Assembly: GCA_002633005.1 (NCBI GenBank)
Contig: NMRA01000341.1
Location: 415,660 to 479,659, forward strand
Length of the DNA: 64,000 bases
Origin: Phoronis australis
Lineage: Eukaryota; Phoronida; Phoronidae
Direction of reading: 5' to 3'
Shown here: positions 49,977 to 64,000 of the stretch, in pieces
How positions within the stretch are numbered: the first letter of the stretch is position 1
Layout of the letters: every line of letters starts with the position of its first letter
Made by a program: the position numbers and the translations under genes
The notes under the pieces: generated by a model
Told to the model about the DNA's origin: nothing
Database searches by the model: none
What the model saw: the letters and a program-made list of their open reading frames with translations, nothing else

Positions 49977-51043
49977 TGCAGCGACGACTCTTTGACCAGC
50001 ACATTGGTCACAATCAGATCACTGGCATCTGCGATATGGTTTCCGGGACAAACCATCAGCGTTACCGTGGTGATTACCCTTCCGGTGCTTAATCTCGTAG
50101 TCATATGTGTCGAGAACCGCTATTCACCTGGCAACCATGTCGACGGGTTCCTTAAAATTCTTTAACCACTTCAGGGAATGATGGTCTGTTCTTATAAGGA
50201 AGTTGCGGCCCCACAAATAATGCCGGAACCGCTTAACAAACGTAACAACAGCCAAAAGTTCACGATACGTTGTGCAGTAGCGCTGTTGTGACGCTGACAG
50301 AGTTTGGCTGGCATAGGCGATGACCCTCTCCTCGCCATCCTGTTCCTGAGATAGTACTCCTTAGATGCCAAAGGCCGATGCATCCGTGTCAGGGATTAAA
50401 CTTCCCTGCCGCCGGGGATACGCTAACACTGGATGGTTGGTAAGCAGTATCTTCAGCTGGTCAAATGCCAATTGGCACGTGTCATCCCACTCGAATCGTT
50501 GGTTCTTCCCGGTCAAACGTGACAACGGTGCTGCAACAGTGGAGAAGTCAGGAATGAATCTTCAGTAATATGAGGCCAATCCAAGGAAACTGTGTACTTC
50601 CGAAACTGAGGATGGTGTCTCCCAATCTGCAACCGCAGCAACCTTTTCAGGGTCACAACTTACTCCTGCCTCAGACACTACGTGGCCTAGGAAAGGTGCC
50701 TCCCTCCGAAACAGACTGCACTTGGTCGGCTTAAGTCTCAGACCGGCTTCCCGCAACCGTAGAAAAACTGCTCGGAGATCGCAGAGGGTGTCGTCGAAAG
50801 TCTTTGCAAAGACCAGGATGTCGTCAATATACAGTAAACACTTGTCCCTTTGCATTCCAGCAAAAACTACCAAACGCTCAAAACTAGATGCTGCATTTGC
50901 CAGACCAAAAGGCATAGACGTGAACTCAAAAAGTCCCCTATGAGTGGCGAATGCAGTCTTTGACATGTCTTTCTTGGCCATTGGCACCTGCCAATATCCA
51001 CTGGCCATGGCAAGGGTGGTAAACCATGACATGCCCGCGAGGG
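49977..51043 (-). pseudogene. pol: second copy of reverse transcriptase and RNase H
   Basis: From the N at 51044 downwards this repeats the RT seen at 52212-53090: SWFTTLAMASGYWQVP, the YIDDILVFAK catalytic block and FLGLASYY. RNase H then follows (DTDASAFGI, RELLAVV, IRTDHHSLKWL). Compared with the other copy it has a 6-bp deletion (EK lost before VFAGMQ). It also has stops at 50562-50564 (CGA to TGA), 50361-50363 (TCA to TAA) and 50124-50126 (TGG to TGA). It is another copy or haplotype placed inside the element by the assembly. Confidence 0.85.
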
Positions 51044-51044
51044 N

Positions 51045-51562
51045 ACTGACGTGGAAGTACAATCACCATTCGATCACCGCCGCCACGGATGTCGATCCAA
51101 CGCCGATACAGAACACCATCCTGCAAGCGCAAAAGGTTCCACTCAGAAAACAAACGCCGGGTACCCCAGGAGTGCCTCAATATAGCTTTAAGCTCAGGCT
51201 TCTCCGAGGACTCAGACATGAATTTCACAACTGGTCCTATGACCTTATCGTTCTGTTGCAGAGTACGAAGCTCATCTTTATTCCAGGTAGGCAGCCAGGC
51301 GTCACTCTCAGGGTTTTCACGTTCCTTGGTGACACGTCTTCCCCGTCGTACTGCAGCGACAACTCGTTGACCAGCACATTGGTTACAACCAGATCGCTGG
51401 CATCTGCGATACGGTTTCCGGGACAAACCATCAGCGTTACCGTGGTGATTACCCTTCCGGTGCTTAATCTCGTAGTCATATGTGTCGAGAACCGCTATCC
51501 ACCTGGCAACCATGTCGACGGGTTCCTTAAAATTCTTTAGCCACTTCAGGGAATGATGGTCT
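51045..51562 (-). pseudogene. pol: RNase H end to integrase zinc domain start, extra copy
   Basis: This segment is nearly identical to about 49666-50183. It reads MVARWIAVLDTYDYEIKHRK and GNADGLSRKPYRRC, then the linker to DGVLYRRWID. It lies between single Ns at 51044 and 51708 and seems to be a separate contig of the same family. Here the Trp after VAR is intact. Confidence 0.8.
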
Positions 51563-51707
51563 GAGGGTGTGCGTGTACTAGTGGTGATAGATTAACAGCC
51601 TCGATTTCGCGAGCCCTTTAAATACATGGCGAAATGGCTTGCAGCCGTGCCAACTGAATCTGAGATTGCGTAAAAAGGGTGCTTCTAAGAGAGGAAGTAA
51701 GCACGAC
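51563..51707 (+). repeat. dispersed repeat family 5, copy 2, within retroelement sequence
   Basis: About 140 bp matching 37570-37722 in the same orientation, without the ATGTAC-unit expansion. It interrupts the RNase H sequence right after GATGGTCTG and runs to the N at 51708. It is either a real insertion into one retroelement copy or an assembly join. Confidence 0.8.
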
Positions 51708-51708
51708 N

Positions 51709-52210
51709 TTGGTCACAATCAGATCGCTGGCATCTGCGATACGGTTTCCGGGACAAACCATCAGCGTTACCGTGGTGATTACCCCTTCGGTGCTTAATTT
51801 CGTAGTCATATGTGTCGAGAACCGCTATCCACCTGGCAACCATGTCGACGGGTTCCTTAAAATTCTTTAACCACTTCAGGGAATGATGGTCCGTTCTTAT
51901 AAGGAAGTTGCGGCCCCACAAATAATGCCGGAACCGCTTAACAAACGTAACAACAGCCAAAAGTTCACGATACGTGGTGCAGTAGCGCTGTTGTGACGCT
52001 GACAGAGTTTGGCTGGCATAGGCAATGACCCTCTCGTCGCCATCCTGTTCCTGAGATAGTACTCCTGAGATGCCAAAGGCCGATGCATCCGTGTCAAGGT
52101 TAAACCTTCCCTGCCTCCGGGGATACGCTAATGCTGGATGGTTGGTAAGCAGTATCTTCAGCTGGTCAAATGCCAATTGGCACGTGTCGTCCCACTCGAA
52201 TCGCCGGTTC
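51709..52210 (-). pseudogene. pol: RNase H domain
   Basis: The minus strand reads QLAFDQLKILLTNHPALAYP, FNLDTDASAFGISGVLSQEQ, TYRELLAVVTFVKRF and IRTDHHSLKWLKNF. These contain the D, E and D active-site residues of retroelement RNase H, which degrades the RNA template during reverse transcription. The frame is open throughout. Its first 103 bp (52108-52210) duplicate 52212-52314 across the N at 52211. Confidence 0.88.
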
Positions 52211-52211
52211 N

Positions 52212-53100
52212 TCCCTGCCGCCGGGGATACGCTAACACTGGATGGTTGGTAAGCAGTATCTTCAGCTGGTCAAATGCCAATTGGCACCTGGCATCCCACT
52301 CGAACCGTTGGTTCTTCCCGGTCAAACGTGACAACGGTGCAGCAACAGTGGAGAAGTCAGGAATGAATCTTCGGTAATATGAGGCCAATCCAAGGAAACT
52401 GCGTACTTCCGAAACTGAGGATGTTGTCTCCCAATTTGCAACCGCAGCAACCTTTTCAGGGTCACAACTTACTCCTGCCTCAGACACTTCGTGGCCTAGG
52501 AAAGGTACCTCCCTCCGAAGCAGACTGCACTTGGTCGGCTTAAGTCGCAGACCGGCCTCCCGCAACCGTAGAAAAACTGCTCGGAGATCGCAGAGGGCAT
52601 CGTCGAAAGTCTTTGCAAAGACCAGGATGTCGTCAATATACAGTAAACACTTGTCCCATTGCATTCCCGCAAAAACCTTCTCTACCAAACGCTCAAAACT
52701 AGATGGTGCATTTGCCAGATCAAAAGGCATAGACGTGAACTCAAAAAGACCCCTATGAGAAGCGAATGCAGTCTTTGACCTGTCTTTCTTGGCCATTGGC
52801 ACCTGCCAATATCCACTGGCCATGTCAAGGGTGGTAAACCATGACATGCCCGCGAGGGAATCTAGGCAGGTGTCTATGCGTGGGAGAGGATAGGCATCTT
52901 TCCTGGTCACTGCGTTCAACTTCCGGTAGTCGACACAGAATCGGTAGCTGGAGTCTCTCTTTCGCACCAACACGATCGGCGAGGCCCATGGCGAATCACT
53001 TGGTTCGATAACACCAGCAGCCAGCATCTTGTCGATCTCCGCATCGGCGATCTCCCGCTGAGCTATAGGTAACCGTCGAGGAGCCTGTTTAATTGGAAAA
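52212..53100 (-). pseudogene. pol: reverse transcriptase
   Basis: The minus-strand frame is open through the RT fingers, palm and thumb: IKQAPRRLPIAQREIADAEI, GVIEPSDSPWASPIVLVRKR, FCVDYRKLNAVTRKDAYPLP, the catalytic LYIDDILVFAKTF (YxDD) and FLGLASYYRRFIPDF. It makes cDNA from the element RNA. Its N-terminal border is broken: at about 53095-53100 the frame changes and roughly 25 or more residues expected between protease and RT are missing, so a deletion is likely. Confidence 0.92.
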
Positions 53101-53632
53101 TGCGTCCTTAATTATAGGTTCCAAATGAGGCGGAAGATGGACAGAAACTTCGCTGACAAACGTCCCCTCAGAAATGGACCTTGGAACTATGACACTGCAA
53201 AGTGCCCTCTTCTCCGACTAAAGATTGATCGACTTTCCACAGAGGTGTAAAACGTCACCCTCCGGAGCTGCACTCAAATTACAAAAATTATTTTTCAAAA
53301 AGTCTAATCCAAGAATCACCTGTGGATTGACGTCGGCGACAACAAATCGCTGCTTCAGTCGCAAGCCTGCTACGTCAAAATCAGCCACCACGCAACCGTA
53401 ATCATTAATACGCGCCCCACCTGCGCCTGACAATGAAATGAGAGTGGGTTCTAAACTACTTATATGTGAACTACTTAACTCAAAAACGTTTCTAGACATA
53501 AGAGAACAAGGCGAACCGCCGTCTATTAAAGCGGGAAACTTTTCTCCAAACAAATCCACAAAAACAAACGAACATTCTGCAAACCCGGTCGAGGCCTTGG
53601 CCGCGGACCCGACCGGTCCTAGTTTGACGACT
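53101..53632 (-). pseudogene. pro: retropepsin-like aspartic protease and linker
   Basis: The active-site loop is ALIDGGSPCSLMS where the family usually has D-T/S-G-S/A, so the second residue is Gly. The conserved later block reads VILGLDFLKNNF. Its frame is -1 relative to gag, and the shared open window is only about 12 nt, just before the gag TAG at 53619-53621. An in-frame TAG at 53218-53220 cuts the product. The same frame then continues through VPRSISEGTFVSEVSVHLPP to the deletion near 53100. Confidence 0.85.
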
Positions 53633-54695
53633 CAATAGTATCTGATTTACAAGTGTTCCCCTTCCTTTCCTGGGGACATTTTCTGGCGATGTGTCCCTCC
53701 TGCCCACAGTTGTAACAGCGGATTGGTTCCCGGGGCTTTCGGTCGCTGAGCTGGCGCTGAACATCCGCTAATGCCCTCTTTATCTCTGCCATGTCAGCAT
53801 GGTCCGGCCTGTTGGTTGGACGCTCCCGCATGGTCATGACTCGTGTGTCGGGGCAGGGAGCCACATCCGAAGTTTTGTTTTTCCGGCTGCACCAGGTCCC
53901 CTCAAATGCCTCGAACTCGAGTGCATGAGAAATCGCTATGTCCACGGACAGTGGCCTCTGAAACTGTACGTGCCTCCGCAGCGCCTGGTCGTTGAGCCCA
54001 GCTATAAATTGGTCTACGACCAAAACTTCACGGGCGTCACTGGCTAACTCAGGGAATGCCAATGACGCTAGCCGTTTAACACTAAAACCATAGTCTGAGA
54101 TGTTTTCTGTTTTCCCCCTCGTCCTTCCTCGGAACTCGCATCTGTGCGCGGCGACGCGTTCTGCGGGACAGAAACGCTGCGTAAGCGCTGCTTTCAAATC
54201 GTCAAAATTCTCAGACACTTCATCGTCGAGGTCCCCTACAGCACGCAAGGCCGGCCCCCGCAGACACATGACTAACTGCATGGCCGACTCCTGCTTGTCC
54301 CAACCATTTCACCTACAAATTTTCTCGAATTGGCGAAGAAAATCTGGCCATTCACATGATTTTCCGTCAAAATGTTGTGGCACCCGTTCTTTGCGTTTCG
54401 GTAGGGCGAGCGCGTGTTGTTGCTGCTGTTTTGAATTTTGCTTGATACGGGGGGCCATCGAATCCAATCCTCCCCTGTCAGTCTGATTTACATTTATAGT
54501 GGCCTGTCGCTGATGGTCAATTAATACACTAGGCGGGCTGTTGCTTGGACAGTCGACGTATGGCATTTCAGAGGAATGGTCTCTATAATCACCAACTGGG
54601 AAAATTTCAGGCAGAGAACCCGGTTCGACGTGATTTTCTGCCGCCATAAACGAGGGAGTAAACCAATTCGACACATTTGACAAGAAACGGGCCAT
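53619..54695 (-). pseudogene. gag with CCHC zinc knuckle, one internal stop
   Basis: The start ATG at 54695 gives MARFLSNVSNWFTPSFM. The frame then runs through a Gln-rich stretch, a capsid-like region (FCPAERVAAHRCEFRGRTRG) and the nucleocapsid knuckle CYNCGQEGHIARKC, to TAG at 53619-53621. Reading is interrupted only by TGA at 54309-54311, between EKICR and NGWDKQ, with the same frame on both sides. Total length would be about 358 codons. Gag packages the element RNA in cytoplasmic particles. Confidence 0.88.
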
Positions 54696-55476
54696 TTTGG
54701 ATTATGGAATTGGATGAAATCAGCAAATGTAGCGTATAGAACTGAGCTTGAGGTCAGTAGATGATACTCTCAGTAATTGAAACCACTAAAACGTGTCCTG
54801 AATACGTGGAGTACACCAGACAACANACCAATTCGACACATTTGAAAAGAAACGGGCCATTTTGGATTATGGAATTGGATGAAATCAGCAAATGTAGCGT
54901 ATTTGAGCCTGAGGTCAGTAGATGATACTCTCAGTAATTGAAACCACTAAAACGTGTCCTGAGTACGTGGAGTACACCAGACAACAGTAACCGAAGACGA
55001 ATGGAGTAGCCTAACAACAGAGCGTCAACAGACATGAATCTACTTCTAGAAAATATTAAGTGGGCAACAAGTGGGCATTACTTCCCACATTCAAGCTATC
55101 GCCACCTGAATATTGCAAGTTTCGCGAGAGCAAGGTATATCCATGGAAGTTAACAGCAACACACGACAAGTTGTGAATTGATAATCGACAAGGGTATTTA
55201 GTGAAACCTCAACGGCAAATCAACTCAGGAGTACTGACAAACATGGGTTCAATGTCGCTACTATTACGTTTTGAACTTTGAACACGCAACCTTCAACAGA
55301 CGTTTGCTGTGTGAGTTAATTAATTCCTAACATCACCCAGCGAGCGTGACAAGACGTCAACGGCATGAGCAACGAAAAGAATGTCATTAACGCACGGAAT
55401 AGGCATGGACGGTAAGAAACTTTATTTTACTGCTTTTCAACATCACTCGCACATATCCGCGGGCCACGCGCACCAG
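54696..55476 (-). other. untranslated leader of the retroelement, with a repeated segment
   Basis: Between the 5' LTR and gag lies about 780 bp without a long frame. 54662-54825 and 54827-54986 are a direct duplicate of about 160 bp split by the N at 54826 and include the gag start, so the real leader is shorter. Confidence 0.75.
55459..55476 (-). promoter_or_regulatory. candidate tRNA primer binding site
   Basis: Directly inside the 5' LTR the minus strand reads CTGGTGCGCGTGGCCCGC. After one base it starts TGG, the complement of a tRNA CCA end, as expected for minus-strand priming. I could not assign the tRNA. Confidence 0.55.
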
Positions 55477-56121
55477 TGTAACGGGGGCGGTATCTACGAC
55501 CAAGGCGCCCCGATTTTACGAGCCCGGTGCGGACTGAGGGTGATGTTGAAAACTAAAAGTTGGTGAATAATACATAGGTTTATTGTAAGAATATATAACT
55601 ACAATATTCCACACTTACAAGCAATCCAGTTGTTCCATGATTTAGTATCGCAGCGTTGTGATTTATACAGTTCTGATACACGGGCAAGCCAGTCGCTGAT
55701 TAATAGTTGTGTGTGCAAGAACGGGGCAATTTGGTTATTCAGATCCGAAAGGTGAGATGCAATCAAGCTCGGGAGGAGCCCGAGAATTGCATGGGGCTAA
55801 ACTGTTGGCAACCAAGTTCGGGAGGAGCCCGAAAGCTGCACAAACAGTTGCAATTTGGTGTGAGTGAAGGTGTAAATGTTTGCTTCTTGAACTCTGCGAC
55901 TGGACTCCTCGTGTCTGACAGAGACAAAGCTTAAGTACACAATTTCAACCAATCAGACACGATCTGAAGGGCAAGGCCCATAGCTCCTAGCTTCTGACCA
56001 TATTTGGCCATGTCCAAAGGACTCAACATCATAGGAAAATTCCATACGTAATACACAGCTTGACCACTAGAGGGCGCATATATCTCACTTACATAATCAT
56101 GTCCAGGGCACTCCTGTTACA
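55477..56121 (-). repeat. 5' LTR of the retroelement
   Basis: The 645-bp partner of 46901-47550 has the same TGTAAC/GTTACA ends. It carries AATAAA (55579-55584, minus strand) and a TATAAAT about 125 nt from the gag-side end of the promoter region. Differences from the other LTR amount to about 2%. Confidence 0.95.
55661..55667 (-). promoter_or_regulatory. candidate TATA box of the LTR promoter
   Basis: TATAAAT on the minus strand lies about 80 nt upstream of the LTR poly(A) signal. The 3' LTR has TATGAAT at the same place. The transcription start is inferred to lie near 55635. Confidence 0.4.
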
Positions 56122-59100
56122 TATGGAAGAACCAGTGAGATACAATTACATACATTAAAAAGAACATGTTTCTTTACAATTTCACTAATATGTTTAAAAA
56201 ACACTTAAAATGTTTGACTGTTTTGGAAAATATGCCCGCCTTCTTTCCGAAAATACAGCTGACTGGCTACATAATCGGTTTCCTTTGACATTTTCCCATT
56301 GGCCTGTTTTCGTACACCGTCTGACCATTTTGTTGCGACAGGCTGGGTTTCATAATTGCGATTCTTTTGAGCTAACACGAGTTGGTTTGAAAGGGTGGCG
56401 ATTTGTCTGGAATGAAGTGCACGTGCGATATTTTAGAATGCAAACCACAGTAACAAATTTGCATTATTTTCTCTCCCTCGGTATTTTGAAAAAAAAATCA
56501 TTTACAAAATCTCTGCCGAACGTGAATTTTGCTGGTTTGCCTTAGTTTTCATGGTTCACAAAGCGTCCATGAAGAAAATGAAAAATACAACGTCTTGTAA
56601 GTCTTTGTCCATCCAGGAAAGTTCATAGTCAAAACAATTAAGATAAGAGTGATCTGGAGCAGCTCACTAGAGTACGAAAGTGCGCTATAAGAAGGTGCCC
56701 AAGTGCAAAGGCGCACTAGTCCTAAGTTACACTAGTTGGATGGTCTTCTAAAAGGTGGAACTAAGCCATTAAAATGCAATTTTATTTTTGTCGCGCTATT
56801 CTACGTTGTCCATTCCCAAAAGCAGTTATGCCAAAAATAATTTCGTTGCATACTGTTTCCTATTTTACTGTATACCTCATTTCCAAAGGTTGTCATGAAG
56901 TTCAGTATGCATAAGACTTGGATGTCACATTAAAGTACTGTGCCGCCACAAGTATCGCGGCAGTGCAGTGTCAATTGTAGTCACTTGCGCGGATGACTTT
57001 GAGTATCACAGCTGCCAATCTACGTTACAGGATTTTTTAGTTGGATTATATTCGATTTTGTGGCATAATTGAGTCAATACGACGGTAACTGTAAAACGAC
57101 TCGCCCAGAGACCATAACAATCAAGTTGTTGCCAATTCACAAACAAGAAGTTTTTCTGCTCAACCACATTTACAGGAACAAATCTCAAAAGGTATCCCAC
57201 ACTCGAATTGCCCAAAAACCACTTACTTCTAAGGTAATAATGACTTACGGAGAGGTCCCACGTTTTGAAAAACATTTTCTCCACTGAACTAACGGCAAAC
57301 TGGCTTTTCAAAATCCAAGACCCCTGTAAGTGACTATCACCAATTCAAAATTAGGTTCAACACCTTCAAATTTGTGACATTCATGGAGTAAAACACACTT
57401 ATCACTTCAATTTCACTTGGCTGGTGGGCAAATTAGCAACCAGTCAGAACCAAACTGCAGAGGGGCCTGAGCTGTAATAACAAGGCTGGCACCAGAGGGA
57501 TAAACCATGAAACACAACAATGAAATTCGCTAAATTACAACGTTTTTAACGTTTGAGGATCGCCTTTAGCACAGGACGAGCCTCACGCGGCCACGCTCAG
57601 CAGCGAAACATTGGCTATTAACATAGGGGGAGGCAGGGGACAACCTCCTCTAAGACCACCAACAGCAAATAAAACAAACAAGTACCGAGTGAATATCCCT
57701 GACTCACAGGGCAAATTGGTAATGCAATGCCGAAAGGTAAAACACCTTGATTTCACAACCCCAGGTCACGACCACAAAGGCCACACGTCAACCGCGGACA
57801 GTGGTGCAGGATGCATCTGCCTGCTCGTGTCCGTAATATCCCACCCCGGGGTCACTCACAAGTGTGCGAGTCCACAAGAATTTGAAACTATGAAAGGGCT
57901 CCTGCTGTATGCCTGACCCCTGCCCCATATGGGGAGTAAGATTTCATTTTGCCACCCCCTATTGCAAACTTTGGATATCTTTGCAATCAGATTTTATAAC
58001 TGGGAACGAAATAAATCAATTCCATGTTGTGCATGAATATAATAAAAGAAGAAACATAGAGACTTTTAAGCTTATGGAGGAAAAGTGAAGCTTTGGAACC
58101 CCCCCTGAGAGTCATTGCAGAAGAAAAATAAAAATTTAGGGCAATATTTGACTGGCCGGGAGGATTTGGCGGCCGAGCTGCCAAAAGAAGCTCCTCCCAC
58201 ACTTTTTTGGGAACAAGGATGCGGTAATCTTTGAAAAACAAGTGGTCCCCCCGGGTATCCCACGCTGATCCGCTAGTGGGTGACGGGGAAAAGTTGCTGT
58301 AGCCCGAGTCAACCACGAGAGATCGAGCTCGCCGCGTCCGCGAGCAAGTTGCCAGACGTCCGGTTGGCGCCCAAGTTTTCCAAGGGGAGATTCGATTTCC
58401 GAACCCATCCTCTGTGGCTACGATCCCACATTACTGTAGTTTACCGGATTTCGACTTGGGGGCAGATTTCGAAAAATTAGGGTCCCTGTAGATAGGAAGC
58501 TGGTGAGGCCCCCTCCCCACTACCTGACCCCGTTGCAATCCTTAAATCGTACCTTCGGTGTTTTTTTCTAGTTCTCACGTCTTTCGCTCCCGTATAAATT
58601 TTAGACGAAAAGGGCTTCCTTTCGTAGAGACTGAAGTTGACCGGAAAAGTGACCTTTTCGGGCGGCACATCCCCCAGGCCTGTCCCCCTTCTCAGTTTGG
58701 ATGCAGGCTTCTCCAATACTTTCAATCGTAGCACATCGTGATCTACGTATCGAGTTGACGTGTTTTCCACAATTTCTCGGCGGGTAACGCGTGATACGTT
58801 CATGACATTGGGTGGTGCCATTTTGAAGATTCTTAGATAACCAACAGGAAAGATAGCAAACTGTTCGACCAATGTAACTCTACTTGACATTTTAACGAAG
58901 CCGAACATTCGTTCATAGGGCATACAAACTTATAAACAACACTACACTGGGCAGCGACGCGGACTTTCGTTTTAGAAATATGCCATACATGAACTGCTGT
59001 CATATTAAGCTGTGAAACCATACTGGATTAAATATTTAATCTATGATGAAACCTTCTCAATTCATCATGCAAACGTTACTGGTTAATGTTAATTTTTTAC

Positions 59101-59590
59101 TTTTACTGTGTCAAGGTGCACTGAAAACAAAGAAAAAAATGTCACTGTACTTTTTTCTGTGAGAAATGCATATATTTATGCATAGACAAATTCGTCATTT
59201 AGGGTTTGTAGGAAGGCAAGTTGGCTTTGAGAAAGTTGTCACGGAAATGGAATCTGCCTCTACGCACTACGAAAATTTCTCTATACCTTGCCATTTGAGT
59301 CCAGACAGCAGCAGGTTTGAGATATAAAGTAAGGCTTGTCTCGTTTATTGAGAATTCAGTGTAGTTTAGGCATACACCATAAAGAGGGAAGCAAAAAAAA
59401 ATCAATGTGAGATATGTTTTGGTAGGCCTACTATGGAAAGTCCAACGTTCTGTACTCTGTTCACTTTTGTAGCAGTAGGAATGAAATAGTCACATCCAAA
59501 TCTGTGCATTGTGTAATAGTCATGAGTTATGACCAAAGCCGTTTGTAGCATAGTTTTTGCAAGCACAGTTCAGCTCTTGCAGTCAAGAGG
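56122..59590. other. no gene confirmed; one longer open frame
   Basis: The minus-strand frame 58923-58477 (148 codons, from MPYERMFGFVKMSSRV) is the longest simple frame here. It contains a donor-like CAG/GTAGTG near 58529, so it could be a first exon. No domain is recognised, however, and the area 57.6-58.5 kb is GC-rich in a repeat-like way. Otherwise nothing is supported. Confidence 0.3.
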
Positions 59591-59680
59591 AGGCACACAG
59601 AGCGACCTAGCAAGATAAGTGTTGGTTTCCTTTACTCAAGGTCGTGGGTCGAGTCCCACTGAGGCACATTGATAGACCCT
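59590..59680 (+). repeat. tRNA-like SINE relic
   Basis: A T-arm-like GTGGGTCGAGTCCCAC with box B-like core is preceded by a weak box A-like region (TAGCAAGATAAGTG). The full cloverleaf is not formed. Confidence 0.35.
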
Positions 59681-59954
59681 TGAATCAGATCTCAAGCTCC
59701 CCAGCTCAGTTTAAGGTGTATTAATCAAGTGTAAAATGATTCCAAGTGATCAGTGAAATGGGCTCACTTAAGCGTCTTTGCATGTCTGATCCAACGTGTA
59801 CCGGACCGCCTGCAATTATTTTTGACATAAAATTTCACTTGTCCACTGCATTGGTGAGATTATGCTATTTGAGTAATTTTAAAAACTTGTACATAAGTAA
59901 GCGCAAGTGTAAAACCAGCCAAATCTACAACTCATCAAATTACAAAACATGACC

Positions 59955-59960
59955 TTTATT
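59955..59960 (-). terminator. polyadenylation signal of the paraplegin gene
   Basis: AATAAA on the minus strand, 79 nt after the stop codon at 60039. This is a plausible 3' end for the transcript. Confidence 0.65.
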
Positions 59961-60038
59961 GTAATCTTGTTTTAGGCTAGAACAAGAAAGCTTAGGGAGA
60001 AAGTATGAGAATCAGAAGACAAGAGACAAATTCTAATG

Positions 60039-63988
<3,950 letters not shown>

Positions 63989-64000
63989 CTGGAAAACGGA

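Larger units (their letters stand above)
46901..56121 (-). mobile_element. Ty3/gypsy-type LTR retrotransposon, degenerate and scrambled at N joins
   Basis: Two LTRs of about 650 bp (TGTAAC...GTTACA) enclose, on the minus strand, gag with a CCHC knuckle, an aspartic protease, reverse transcriptase, RNase H, integrase with GPY module, and an extra zinc-finger ORF. The PR-RT-RH-IN order is typical of Metaviridae. No env was seen. About 2.6 kb of the 9.2 kb is redundant: parts of RT, RNase H and the integrase N-terminus appear two or three times next to single N positions (49023, 51044, 51708, 52211, 54826). The real element is therefore probably 6-7 kb. Stops, a frameshift and a deletion interrupt gag and pol, so these copies are inactive as read. 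No 5-bp target duplication is visible (TTTAT left, TATGG right). Confidence 0.93.

Noticed and set aside
50944-51540. 198-codon plus-strand frame
   Set aside because: It is antisense to RNase H/integrase and to RT, and crosses the N at 51044; it has no motif.
46901-56121. env gene / endogenous retrovirus
   Set aside because: No signal peptide, fusion or membrane-anchor region was seen between pol and the LTR; the extra frame encodes zinc fingers.

Overview
The window is metazoan nuclear DNA. It has spliced genes with GT-AG introns, long intergenic stretches, microsatellites, tRNA-derived SINE-like repeats, small inverted-repeat DNA transposons and one LTR retrotransposon. Many ACATGTACATGTA-type words, a calmodulin-like gene and a paraplegin gene suggest a marine invertebrate. 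An invertebrate deuterostome such as a lancelet, hemichordate or echinoderm is possible, but the sequence alone does not settle the phylum. There is no sign of prokaryotic DNA, CRISPR or operons.

Layout. (1) 1-7738, minus strand: four exons of a calmodulin-like protein with four EF-hands. The window edge cuts the fourth hand, and the first coding exon was not found. Its introns carry microsatellites and SINE-like repeats. (2) About 8.2-46 kb: no convincing protein gene. This part is a patchwork of repeats: a 152-bp hAT-like MITE with a 5-bp target duplication, a 944-bp Mutator-like foldback element with TIRs of about 270-290 bp and a 9-bp target duplication, a long near-perfect hairpin, several dispersed families with two or three copies here, and two arrays of degenerate repeat units. 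(3) 46.9-56.1 kb, minus strand: a degenerate Ty3/gypsy (metavirid) element. Its LTRs of about 650 bp are roughly 98% alike. It has gag with a CCHC knuckle, protease, reverse transcriptase, RNase H, integrase with a GPY module, and an extra zinc-finger ORF between pol and the polypurine tract. (4) 60.0-64.0 kb, minus strand: the last five exons of a paraplegin (SPG7-type) mitochondrial m-AAA protease gene, ending with a stop and a polyadenylation signal.

Assembly quality matters here. Seven single-base N positions occur, and most sit between near-identical direct repeats. The pattern fits contigs or haplotypes laid end to end instead of merged. It makes a false-looking tandem exon in the paraplegin gene and a scrambled, partly duplicated pol region in the retroelement.

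The most interesting biology is the zinc-finger ORF of the retroelement. It lies where some LTR elements carry env, has no in-frame ATG ahead of its fingers, is preceded by a good splice acceptor, and is in the same frame as the end of pol beyond one TAA stop.
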